Assembly: GCA_033782935.1 (NCBI GenBank)
Contig: JAWQEG010000259.1
Location: 3,388,001-3,452,000 of the forward strand
From: Petrolisthes cinctipes
Taxonomy: Eukaryota > Arthropoda > Malacostraca > Decapoda > Porcellanidae
Direction of reading: 5' to 3'
Length of the DNA: 64,000 bases
Positions within the stretch are counted from its first letter, which is position 1. Each line of letters begins with the position of its first letter. Of this stretch, positions 26,895 through 39,699 are shown piece after piece. The position numbers and the translations under genes are program-made. The notes under the pieces were generated by a model. The model ran no database searches. It was not told where the DNA came from and saw only the letters and a program-made list of their open reading frames with translations.

Positions 26895-28870
26895 CCAGAA
26901 ATTGAGATATAAACGGGTACAGAAGATACATGCACATATTGACTTTGGGCACCAAAAATATCGATTTTCAGCATGTTTTGGGCCTGAATTTTGAAAATAC
27001 TCTAACACGGAGTAGGCATGTACAGATCGCTTCTGGGACCCCAAAATATCGAATTTTCGGGTGTTTAGGGCTAGAATTTGAGATATAAACGGATGCAGAA
27101 GATGCATGCACATATCGACTTTTGTGCACCTAAAAGATCGATTTTCAGTATGTTTTTGGCCTGTATTTTGAAAATACTCTAACACGGAGTAGGCATGTAC
27201 AGATCGCTTCTGGGACCCCTAAATATCGAATTTTCGGGTGTTTTGGGACTGAATTTGAGATATCGACTTTTTGGCACCTAAAATATCGATTTTCAGCATG
27301 TTTTAGGCCTGAATTTTGAAAATACTTTAACACGGAGTAGGCATGTACAGATCGCTTCTGGGACCCCAAAATATCGAATTTTCGGGTGTTTAGGGCCAGA
27401 ATTTGAGATATAAACGGGTACAGAAGATGCATGCACATATCGACTTTTGGGCACCTAAAAGATCGATTTTCAGTATGTTTTTGGCCTGTATTTTTAAAAT
27501 ACTCTAACACGGAGTAGGCATGTACAGATACCTTCTGGGACCTCTAAATATCGAATTTTCGGGTGTTATGGGACTTAATTTGAGATATCGATTTTTTGGC
27601 ACCTATTATATCGAATTTTGGCATGTTTTTAGCCTATATTTTGAAAATATTCTAGCACTGTGTAGGCATGTACAGATTGCTTCTGGGACCCCAAAATATT
27701 GAATTTTCGGGTGTTTTGAGCCAGAATTTGAGATATAAACGGGTACAGAAGATACATGCACATATTGACTTTGGGCATCTAAAATATCGATTTTCAGCAT
27801 GTTTTGGGCCTGTATTTTAAAAATACTCTAACACTGAGTAGGCATGTACAGATCGCTTCTGGGACCCCTAAATATCGAATTTTCGGGTGTTTTGGGACTG
27901 AATTTGAGATATCGACTTTTTGGCACCTAAAAGATCGATTGTTAGCATGTTTTTAGCCTATATTTTGAAAATATTCTAGCACTGAGTAGGCATGTACAGA
28001 TTGCTTCTGGGACCCCAAAATATCGAATTTCCGGGTGTTTAGGGCCAGAATTTGAGATATAAACGGGTACAGAAGATGCATGCACATATCGACTTTTGGG
28101 CACCTAAAAGATCGATTTTCAGTATGTTTTTGGCCTGTATTTTGAAAATACTCTAACACGGAGTAGGCATGTACAGATACCTTCTGGGACCTCTAGATAT
28201 CGAATTTTCGGGTGTTTTGGGACTGAATTTGAGATATCGATTTTTTGGCACCTAAAATGTCGATTTTTAGCATGTTTTTAGCCAATATTTTGAAAATATT
28301 CTAGCACTGTGTAGGCATGTACAGATTGCTTCTTGGACCCCAAAATATTGAATTTTCTGGTGTTCTGAGCCTGAATTTGAGATATAAACGGGTACAGAAG
28401 ATACATGCACATATTGACTTTGGGCATCTAAAATATCGATTTTCAGCATGTTTTGGGCCTGTATTTTGAAAATACTCTAACACTGAGTAGGCATGTACAG
28501 ATTGCTTCTGGGACCCCAAAATATTGAATTTTCGGGTGTTTTGAGCCTGAATTTGAGATATAAACGGGTACTGAAGATGCATGCACATATCGACTTTTGT
28601 GCACCTAAAAGATCGATTTTCAGTATGTTTTTGGCCTGTATTTTGAAAATACTCTAACACGGAGTAGGCATGTACAGATCGCTTCTGGGACCCCTAAATA
28701 TCGAATTTTCGGGTGTTTTGGGACTGAATTTGAGATATCGACTTTTTGGCACCTAAAAGATCGATTTTAAGCATGTTTTTAGCCTATATTTTGAAAATAT
28801 TCTAGCACTGAGTAGGCATGTACAGATTGCTTCTGGGACCCCAAAATATTGAATTTTCGGGTGTTTTGAG
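26895..28870 (+). repeat. Variable-length block 1 (1,976 bp)
   Basis: Delimited by the rare string CCAGAAATTGAG at 26,895 and 28,871. It contains the rare GGATGCAGAAG (about 27,090), CACCTATTATATCGAATTTT (about 27,601), CGATTGTTAGC (about 27,938) and GGTGTTCTGAGCC (about 28,360). It mixes 325-bp dimers and 501-bp trimers. Confidence 0.82.
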
Positions 28871-30344
28871 CCAGAAATTGAGATATAAACGGGTACAGAA
28901 GATACATGCACATATTGACTTTGGGCACCAAAAATATCGATTTTCAGCATGTTTTGGGCCTGAATTTTGAAAATACTCTAACACGGAGTAGGCATGTACA
29001 GATCGCTTCTGGGACCCCAAAATATCGAATTTTCGGGTGTTTAGGGCTAGAATTTGAGATATCGATTTTTTGGCACCTATTATATCGAATTTTGGCATGT
29101 TTTTAGCCTATATTTTGAAAATATTCTAGCACTGTGTAGGCATGTACAGATTGCTTCTGGGACCCCAAAATATTGAATTTTCGGGTGTTTTGAGCCAGAA
29201 TTTGAGATATAAACGGGTACAGAAGATACATGCACATATTGACTTTGGGCATCTAAAATATCGATTTTCAGCATGTTTTGGGCCTGTATTTTAAAAATAC
29301 TCTAACACTGAGTAGGCATGTACAGATCGCTTCTGGGACCCCTAAATATCGAATTTTCGGGTGTTTTGGGACTGAATTTGAGATATCGACTTTTTGGCAC
29401 CTAAAAGATCGATTGTTAGCATGTTTTTAGCCTATATTTTGAAAATATTCTAGTACTGAGTAGGCATGTACAGATTGCTTCTGGGACCCCAAAATATCGA
29501 ATTTTCGGGTGTTTAGGGCCAGAATTTGAGATATAAACGGGTACAGAAGATGCATGCACATATCGACTTTTGGGCACCTAAAAGATCGATTTTCAGTATG
29601 TTTTTGGCCTGTATTTTGAAAATACTCTAACACGGAGTAGGCATGTACAGATACCTTCTGGGACCTCTAGATATCGAATTTTCGGGTGTTTTGGGACTGA
29701 ATTTGAGATATCGATTTTTTGGCACCTAAAATGTCGATTTTTAGCATGTTTTTAGCCAATATTTTGAAAATATTCTAGCACTGTGTAGGCATGTACAGAT
29801 TGCTTCTGGGACCCCAAAATATTGAATTTTCTGGTGTTCTGAGCCTGAATTTGAGATATAAACGGGTACAGAAGATACATGCACATATTGACTTTGGGCA
29901 TCTAAAATATCGATTTTCAGCATGTTTTGGGCCTGTATTTTGAAAATACTCTAACACTGAGTAGGCATGTACAGATTGCTTCTGGGACCCCAAAATATTG
30001 AATTTTCGGGTGTTTTGAGCCTGAATTTGAGATATAAACGGGTACTGAAGATGCATGCACATATCGACTTTTGTGCACCTAAAAGATCGATTTTCAGTAT
30101 GTTTTTGGCCTGTATTTTGAAAATACTCTAACACGGAGTAGGCATGTACAGATCGCTTCTGGGACCCCTAAATATCGAATTTTCGGGTGTTTTGGGACTG
30201 AATTTGAGATATCGACTTTTTGGCACCTAAAAGATCGATTTTAAGCATGTTTTTAGCCTATATTTTGAAAATATTCTAGCACTGAGTAGGCATGTACAGA
30301 TTGCTTCTGGGACCCCAAAATATTGAATTTTCGGGTGTTTTGAG
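28871..30344 (+). repeat. Variable-length block 2 (1,474 bp)
   Basis: Bounded by CCAGAAATTGAG at 28,871 and 30,345. Short-monomer spacings of about 501, 324, 325 and 324 bp add up to 1,474 bp. It keeps CACCTATTATATCGAATTTT (29,076) and the other markers but lacks one 501-bp trimer present in block 1. At about 29,045-29,070 a B monomer runs straight into a C-type end. Confidence 0.82.
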
Positions 30345-31346
30345 CCAGAAATTGAGATATAAACGGGTACAGGAGATACATGCACATATTGACTTTGGGC
30401 ACCAAAAATATCGATTTTCAGCATGTTTTGGGCCTGAATTTTGAAAATACTCTAACACGGAGTAGGCATGTACAGATAGCTTCTGGGACCCCAAAATATC
30501 GAATTTTCGGGTGTTTAGGGCCAGAATTTGAGATATAAACGGGTACAGAAGATGCATGCACATATCGACTTTTGGGCACCTAAAAGATCGATTTTCAGTA
30601 TGTTTTTGGCCTGTATTTTGAAAATACTCTAACACGGAGTAGGCATGTACAGATACCTTCTGGGACCTCTAGATATCGAATTTTCGGGTGTTTTGGGACT
30701 GAATTTGAGATATCGATTTTTTGGCACCTAAAATGTCGATTTTTAGCATGTTTTTAGCCAATATTTTGAAAATATTCTAGCACTGTGTAGGCATGTACAG
30801 ATTGCTTCTTGGACCCCAAAATATTGAATTTTCTGGTGTTCTGAGCCTGAATTTGAGATATAAACGGGTACAGAAGATACATGCACATATTGACTTTGGG
30901 CATCTAAAATATCGATTTTCAGCATGTTTTGGGCCTGTATTTTGAAAATACTCTAACACTGAGTAGGCATGTACAGATTGCTTCTGGGACCCCAAAATAT
31001 TGAATTTTCGGGTGTTTTGAGCCTGAATTTGAGATATAAACGGGTACTGAAGATGCATGCACATATCGACTTTTGTGCACCTAAAAGATCGATTTTCAGT
31101 ATGTTTTTGGCCTGTATTTTGAAAATACTCTAACACGGAGTAGGCATGTACAGATCGCTTCTGGGACCCCTAAATATCGAATTTTCGGGTGTTTTGGGAC
31201 TGAATTTGAGATATCGACTTTTTGGCACCTAAAAGATCGATTTTAAGCATGTTTTTAGCCTATATTTTGAAAATATTCTAGCACTGAGTAGGCATGTACA
31301 GATTGCTTCTGGGACCCCAAAATATTGAATTTTCGGGTGTTTTGAG
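30345..31346 (+). repeat. Variable-length block 3 (1,002 bp)
   Basis: Bounded by CCAGAAATTGAG at 30,345 and 31,347. It is exactly one hexamer. It has GCCAATATTTTG and GGTGTTCTGAGCC but not the CACCTATTATATCG cluster or the dimers of its neighbours. AGGAGATACATG (30,371) is a variant shared with about 33,348. Confidence 0.82.
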
Positions 31347-33322
31347 CCAGAAATTGAGATATAAACGGGTACAGAAGATACATGCACATATTGACTTTGG
31401 GCACCAAAAATATCGATTTTCAGCATGTTTTGGGCCTGAATTTTGAAAATACTCTAACACGGAGTAGGCATGTACAGATCGCTTCTGGGACCCCAAAATA
31501 TCGAATTTTCGGGTGTTTAGGGCTAGAATTTGAGATATAAACGGATGCAGAAGATGCATGCACATATCGACTTTTGTGCACCTAAAAGATCGATTTTCAG
31601 TATGTTTTTGGCCTGTATTTTGAAAATACTCTAACACGGAGTAGGCATGTACAGATCGCTTCTGGGACCCCTAAATATCGAATTTTCGGGTGTTTTGGGA
31701 CTGAATTTGAGATATCGACTTTTTGGCACCTAAAATATCGATTTTCAGCATGTTTTAGGCCTGAATTTTGAAAATACTTTAACACGGAGTAGGCATGTAC
31801 AGATCGCTTCTGGGACCCCAAAATGTCGAATTTTCGGGTGTTTAGGGCCAGAATTTGAGATATAAACGGGTACAGAAGATGCATGCACATATCGACTTTT
31901 GGGCACCTAAAAGATCGATTTTCAGTATGTTTTTGGCCTGTATTTTTAAAATACTCTAACACGGAGTAGGCATGTACAGATACCTTCTGGGACCTCTAAA
32001 TATCGAATTTTCGGGTGTTATGGGACTTAATTTGAGATATCGATTTTTTGGCACCTATTATATCGAATTTTGGCATGTTTTTAGCCTATATTTTGAAAAT
32101 ATTCTAGCACTGTGTAGGCATGTACAGATTGCTTCTGGGACCCCAAAATATTGAATTTTCGGGTGTTTTGAGCCAGAATTTGAGATATAAACGGGTACAG
32201 AAGATACATGCACATATTGACTTTGGGCATCTAAAATATCGATTTTCAGCATGTTTTGGGCCTGTATTTTAAAAATACTCTAACACTGAGTAGGCATGTA
32301 CAGATCGCTTCTGGGACCCCTAAATATCGAATTTTCGGGTGTTTTGGGACTGAATTTGAGATATCGACTTTTTGGCACCTAAAAGATCGATTGTTAGCAT
32401 GTTTTTAGCCTATATTTTGAAAATATTCTAGCACTGAGTAGGCATGTACAGATTGCTTCTGGGACCCCAAAATATCGAATTTTCGGGTGTTTAGGGCCAG
32501 AATTTGAGATATAAACGGGTACAGAAGATGCATGCACATATCGACTTTTGGGCACCTAAAAGATCGATTTTCAGTATGTTTTTGGCCTGTATTTTGAAAA
32601 TACTCTAACACGGAGTAGGCATGTACAGATACCTTCTGGGACCTCTAGATATCGAATTTGCGGGTGTTTTGGGACTGAATTTGAGATATCGATTTTTTGG
32701 CACCTAAAATGTCGATTTTTAGCATGTTTTTAGCCAATATTTTGAAAATATTCTAGCACTGTGTAGGCATGTACAGATTGCTTCTGGGACCCCAAAATAT
32801 TGAATTTTCTGGTGTTCTGAGCCTGAATTTGAGATATAAACGGGTACAGAAGATACATGCACATATTGACTTTGGGCATCTAAAATATCGATTTTCAGCA
32901 TGTTTTGGGCCTGTATTTTGAAAATACTCTAACACTGAGAAGGCATGTACAGATTGCTTCTGGGACCCCAAAATATTGAATTTTCGGGTGTTTTGAGCCT
33001 GAATTTGAGATATAAACGGGTACTGAAGATGCATGCACATATCGACTTTTGTGCACCTAAAAGATCGATTTTCAGTATGTTTTTGGCCTGTATTTTGAAA
33101 ATACTGTAACACGGAGTAGGCATGTACAGATCGCTTCTGGGACCCCTAAATATCGAATTTTCGGGTGTTTTGGGACTGAATTTGAGATATCGACTTTTTG
33201 GCACCTAAAAGATCGATTTTAAGCATGTTTTTAGCCTATATTTTGAAAATATTCTAGCACTGAGTAGGCATGTACAGATTGCTTCTGGGACCCGAAAATA
33301 TTGAATTTTCGGGTGTTTTGAG
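31347..33322 (+). repeat. Variable-length block 4 (1,976 bp)
   Basis: Bounded by CCAGAAATTGAG at 31,347 and 33,323. It repeats block 1 at an offset of 4,452 bp, including GGATGCAGAAG, CACCTATTATATCGAATTTT and CTGTATTTTTAAAATAC. 4,452 equals 1,976 + 1,474 + 1,002, so blocks 1-3 together form the spacing. Confidence 0.82.
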
Positions 33323-36300
33323 CCAGAAATTGAGATATAAACGGGTACAGGAGATACATGCACATATTGACTTTGGGCACCAAAAATATCGATTTTCAGC
33401 ATGTTTTGGGCCTGAATTTTGAAAATACTCTAACACGGAGTAGGCATGTACAGATAGCTTCTGGGACACCAAAATATCGAATTTTCGGGTGTTTAGGGCT
33501 AGAATTTGAGATATAAACGGATGCAGAAGATGCATGCACATATCGACTTTTGTGCACCTAAAAGATCGATTTTCAGTATGTTTTTGGCCTGTATTTTGAA
33601 AATACTCTAACACGGAGTAGGCATGTACAGATCGCTTCTGGGACCCCTAAATATCGAATTTTCGGGTGTTTTGGGACTGAATTTGAGATATCGACTTTTT
33701 GGCACCTAAAATATCGATTTTCAGCATGTTTTGGGCCTGAATTTTGAAAATACTCTAACACGGAGTAGGCATGTACAGATCGCTTCTGGGACCCCAAAAT
33801 ATCGAATTTTCGAGTGTTTAGGGCCAGAATTTGAGATATAAACGGCTACAGAAGATGCATGCACATATCGACTTTTGGGCACCTAAAAGATCGATTTTCA
33901 GTATGTTTTTGGCCTGTATTTTGAAAATACTCTAACACGGAGTAGGCATGTACAGATACCTTCTGGGACCTCTAAATATCGAATTTTCGGGTGTTTTGGG
34001 ACTGAATTTGAGATATCGATTTTTTGGCACCTAAAATGTCGATTTTTAGCATGTTTTTAGCCTATATTTTGAAAATATTCTAGCACTGTGTAGGCATGTA
34101 CAGATTGCTTCTGGGACCCCAAAATATTGAATTTTCGGATGTTTTGAGCCTGAATTTGAGATATAAACGGGTACTGAAGATGCATGCACATATCGACTTT
34201 TGTGCACCTAAAAGATCGATTTTCAGTATGTTTTGAGCATGTATTTTGAAAATACTCTAACACGGAGTAGGCATGTACAGATCGCTTCTGGGACCCCTAA
34301 ATATCGAATTTTCTGGTGTTTTGGGACTGAATTTGAGATATCGACTTTTTGGCACCTAAAAGATCGATTTTTAGCATGTTTTTAGCCTATATTTTGAAAA
34401 TATTCTAGCACTGAGTAGGCATGTACAGATTGCTTCTGGGACCCCAAAATATTGAATTTTCGGGTGTTTTGAGCCTGAATTTGAGATATAAACGGGTACA
34501 GAAGATACATGCACATATTGACTTTGGGCACCAAAAATATCGATTTTCAGCATGTTTTGGGCCTGAATTTTGAAAATACTCTAACACGGAGTAGGCATGT
34601 ACAGATCGCTTCTGGGACCCCAAAATATCGAATTTTCGGGTGTTTTCAGCCTGAATTTGAGATATAAACGGGTACTGAAAATGCATGAACATATCGGATA
34701 TGACTTTTGTGAACCTAAAAGATCGATTTTCAGTATGTTTTGAGCATGTATTTTGAAAATACTCTAACACGGAGTAGGCATGTACAGATCGCTTCTGGGA
34801 CTCCTAAATATCGAATTTTCGGTTGTTTTGGGACTGAATTTGAGATATCGACTTTTTGGCACCTAAAAGATCGATTTTTAGCATGTTTTTAGCCTATATT
34901 TTGAAAATATTCTAGCACTGTACAGATTGCTTCTGGGACCCCAAAATATTGAATTTTCGGGTGTTTTGAGCCTGAATTTGAGATATAAACGGGTACAGAA
35001 GATACATGCACATATTGACTTTGGGCACCAAAAATATCGATTTTCAGCATGTTTTGGGCCTGAATTTTGAAAATACTCTAACACGGAGTAGGCATGTACA
35101 GATCGGTTCTGGGACCCCAAAATATCGAATTTTCGGGTGTTTAGGGCCAGAATTTGAGATATAAACGGATACAGAAGATGCATGCACATATCGACTTTTG
35201 GGCACCTAAAAGATCGATTTTCAGTATGTTTTTGGCCTGTATTTTGAAAATACTCTAACACGGAGTAGGCATGTACAGATACCTTCTGGGACCTCTAAAT
35301 ATCGAATTTTCGGGTGTTTTGGGACTGAATTTGAGATATCGATTTTTTGGCACCTAAAATGTCGATTTTTTGCATATTTTTAGCCTATATTTTGAAAATA
35401 TTCTAGCACTGTACAGATTGCTTCTGGGACCCCAAAATATTGAATTTTCGGGTGTTTTGAGCCTGAATTTGAGATATAAACGGGTACAGAAGATTCATGC
35501 ACATATTGACTTTGGGCATCTAAAATATCGATTTTCAGCATGTTTTGGGCCTGTATTTTGAAAATACTCTAACACGGAATAGGCATGTACAGATCGCTTC
35601 TGGGACCCCAAAATATCGAATTTTCGGGTGTTTAGGGCCAGAATTTGAGATATAAACGGGTACAGAAGATGCATGCACATATCGACTTTTGGGCACCTAA
35701 AAGATCGATTTTCAGTATGTTTTTGGCCTGTATTTTGAAAATACTCTAACACGGAGTAGGCATGTACAGATACCTTCTGGGACCTCTAAATATCGAATTT
35801 TCGGGTGTTTTGGGACTGAATTTGAGATATCGACTTTTTGGCACCTAAAAGATCGATTTTTAGCATGTTTTTAGCCTATATTTTGAAAATATTCTAGCAC
35901 TGTACAGATTGCTTCTGGGACCCCAAAATATTGAATTTTCGGGTGTTTTGAGCCTGAATTTGAGATATAAACGGGTACAGAAGATACATGCACATATTGA
36001 CTTTGGGCATCTAAAATATCGATTTTCAGCATGTTTTGGGCCTGTATTTTGAAAATACTCTAACACTGAGTAGGCATGTACAGATTGCTTCTGGGTCCCC
36101 AAAATATTGAATTTTCGGGTGTTTTGAGCCTGAATTTGAGATATAAACGGGTACTGAAGATGCATGCACATATCGACTTTTGTGCACCTAAAAGATTGAT
36201 TTTCAGTATGTTTTGAGCATGTATTTTGAAAATACTCTAACACGGAGTAGGCATGTACAGATCGCTTCTGGGACCCCTAAATATCGAATTTTCGGGTGTT

Positions 36301-37895
36301 TTGGGACTGAATTTGAGATATCGACTTTTTGGCATCTAAAAGATCGATTTTTAGCATGTTTTTAGCCTATATTTTGAAAATATTCTAGCACTCTGTAGGC
36401 ATGTACAGATTGCTTCTGGGACCCCAAAATATTGAATTTTCGGGTGTTTTGAGCCTGAATTTGAGATATAAACGGGTACAGAAGATACATGCACATATTG
36501 ACTTTGGGCACCAAAAATATCGATTTTCAGCATGTTTTGGGCCTGAATTTTGAAAATACTCTAACACGGAGTAGGCAGGTACAGATCGCTTCTGGGACCC
36601 CAAAATATCGAATTATCGGGTGTTTAGGGCCAGAATTTGAGATATTAAAGGGTACAGAAGATGCATGCACATATCGACTTTTGGGCACCTAAAAGATCGA
36701 TTTTCAGCATGTTTTGGGCCTGTATTTTGAAAATACTCTAACACTGAGTAGGCATGTACAGATTGCTTCTGGGACCTCTAAATATCGAATTTTCGAGTGT
36801 TTTGGGACTGAATTTGAGATATCGATTTTTTGGCACCTAAAATGTCGATTTTTAGCATGTTTTTAGCCTATATTTTGAAAATATTCTAGCACTGTGTAGG
36901 CATGTACAGATTGCTTCTGGGACCCCAAAATATTGAATTTTCGGGTGTTTTGAGCCTGAATTTGAGATATAAACGGGTACAGAAGATACATGCACATATT
37001 GACTTTAGGCATCTAAAATATCGATTTTCAGCATGTTTTGGGCCTGTATTTTGAAAATACTCTAACACTGAGTAGGCATGTACAGATTGCTTCTGGGTCC
37101 CCAAAATATTGAATTTTCGGGTGTTTTGAGCCTGAATTTGAGATATAAACAGGTACTGAAGATGCATGCACATATCGACTTTTGTGCACCTAAAAGATCG
37201 ATTTTCAGTATGTTTTGAGCATGTATTTTGAAAATACTCTAACACGGAGTAGGCATGTACAGATCGCTTCTGGGACCCCTAAATATCGAATTTTCTGGTG
37301 TTTTGGGACTGAATTTGAGATATCGACTTTTTGGCACCTAAAAGATCGATTTTTAGCATGTTTTTAGCCTATATTTTGAAAATATTTTAGCACTGAGTAG
37401 GCATGTACATATTGCTTCTGGGACCCCAAAATATTGAATTTTCGGGTGTTTTGAGCCTGAATTTGAGATATAAACGGGTACAGAAGATACATGCACATAT
37501 TGACTTTGGGCACCAAAAATATCGATTTTCAGCATGTTTTGGGTCTGAATTTTTAAAATACTCTAACACTGAGTAGGCATGTACAGATCGGTTCTGGGAC
37601 CCCAAAATATCGAATTTTCGGGTGTTTAGGGCCAGAATTTGAGATATAAACGGATACAGAAGATGCATGCACATATCGACTTTTGGGCACCTAAAAGATC
37701 GATTTTCAGTATGTTTTTGGCCTGTATTTTGAAAATACTCTAACACGGAGTAGGCATGTACAGATACCTTCTGGGACCTCTAAATATCGAATTTTCGGGT
37801 GTTTTGGGACTGAATTTGAGATATCGATTTTTTGGCACCTAAAATGTCGATTTTTAGCATGTTTTTAGCCTATATTTTGAAAATATTCTAGCACT
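33323..37895 (+). repeat. Mixed trimers with return of the 10-bp junction deletion
   Basis: Begins with a further CCAGAAATTGAG block and then turns into 501/491-bp trimers; the deleted junction GCACTGTACAG reappears from about 34,915. A 6-bp gain interrupts ATATCGACTTTTG at about 34,695-34,702. At about 36,576-36,655 three rare changes sit together (GGCAGGTACAG, GAATTATCGGG, GATATTAAAGGG), and the same trio recurs near 45,495, 50,966 and 54,451. No gene is visible. Confidence 0.8.
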
Positions 37896-38386
37896 GTACA
37901 GATTGCTTCTGGGACCCCAAAATATTGAATTTTTGGGTGTTTTGAGCCTGAATTTGAGATATAAACGGGTACAGAAGATACATGCACATATTGACTTTGG
38001 GCATCTAAAATATCGATTTTCAGCATGTTTTGGGCCTGTATTTTGAAAATACTCTAACACGGAATAGGCATGTACAGATTGCTTCTGGGACCCCAAAATA
38101 TTGAATTTTCGGGTGTTTTGAGCCTGAATTTGAGATATAAACGGGTACTGAAGATGCATGCACATATCGACTTTTGTGCACCTAAAAGATCGATTTTCAG
38201 TATGTTTTGAGCATGTATTTTGAAAATACTCTAACACGGAGTAGGCATGTACAGATCGCTTCTGGGACCCCTACATGTCGAATTTTCGGGTGTTTTGGGA
38301 CTGAATTTGAGATATCGACTTTTTGGCACCTAAAAGATCGATTTTTAGCATGTTTTTAGCCTATATTTTGAAAATATTCTAGCACT
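37896..38386 (+). repeat. Reference 491-bp trimer with 10-bp junction deletion
   Basis: Measured from GTACAG to GTACAG this trimer is 491 bp, 10 bp shorter than standard. The end of the short monomer reads GCACTGTACAG in place of GCACTGTGTAGGCATGTACAG. The missing 10 bp lie between two TGT trinucleotides, so slippage or microhomology-mediated deletion is plausible. The same junction recurs about 40 times in the window, in clusters. Confidence 0.9.
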
Positions 38387-39699
38387 GTACAGATTGCTTC
38401 TGGGACCCCAAAATATTGAATTTTCGGGTGTTTTGAGCCTGAATTTGAGATATAAACGGGTACAGAAGATACATGCACATATTGACTTTAGGCATCTAAA
38501 ATATCGATTTTCAGCATGTTTTGGGCCTGTATTTTGAAAATACTCTAACACTGAGTAGGCATGTACAGATTGCTTCTGGGTCCCCAAAATATTGAATTTT
38601 CGGGTGTTTTGAGCCTGAATTTGAGATATAAACGGGTACTGAAGATGCATGCACATATCGACTTTTGTGCACCTAAAAGATCGATTTTCAGTATGTTTTG
38701 AGCATGTATTTTGAAAATACTCTAACACGGAGTAGGCATGTACAGATCGCTTCTGGGACCCCTAAATATCGAATTTTCTGGTGTTTTGGGACTGAATTTG
38801 AGATATCGACTTTTTGGCACCTAAAAGATCGATTTTTAGCATGTTTTTAGCCTATATTTTGAAAATATTCTAGCACTGAGTAGGCATGTACAGATTGCTT
38901 CTGGGACCTCAAAATATTGAATTTTCGGGTGTTTTGAGCCTGAATTTGAGATATAAACGGGTACAGAAGATACATGCACATATTGACTTTGGGCATCAAA
39001 AATATCGATTTTCAGCATGTTTTGGGCCTGAATTTTGAAAATACTCTAACACGGAGTAGGCATGTACAGATCGCTTCTGGGACCCCAAAATATCGAATTT
39101 TCGGATGTTTTCAGCCTGAATTTGAGATATAAACGGTTACTGAAAATGCATGAACATATCGACTTTTGCGCACCTAAAAGATCGATTTTCAGTATGTTTT
39201 GAGCATGTATTTTGAAAATACTCTAACGCGGAGTAGGCATGTACAGATCGCTTCTGGGACTCCTAAATATCGAATTTTCGGGTGTTTTGGGACTGAATTT
39301 GAGATATCGACTTTTTGGCACCTAAAAGATCGATTTTTAGCATGTTTTTAGCCTATATTTTGAAAATATTCTAGCACTGTACAGATTGCTTCTGGGACCC
39401 CAAAATTTTGAATTTTCGGGTGTTTTGAGCCTGAATTTGAGATATAAACGGGTACAGAAGATACATGCACATATTGACTTTGGGCACCAAAAATATCGAT
39501 TTTCAGCATGTTTTGGGTCTGAATTTTGAAAATACTCTAACACTGAGTAGGCATGTACAGATTGCTTCTGGGACCCCAAAATATTGAATTTTCGGGTGTT
39601 TTGAGCCTGAATTTGAGATATAAACGGGTACTGAAGATGCATGCACATATCGACTTTTGTGGACCTAAAAGATCGATTTTCAGTATGTTTTTGGCCTGC

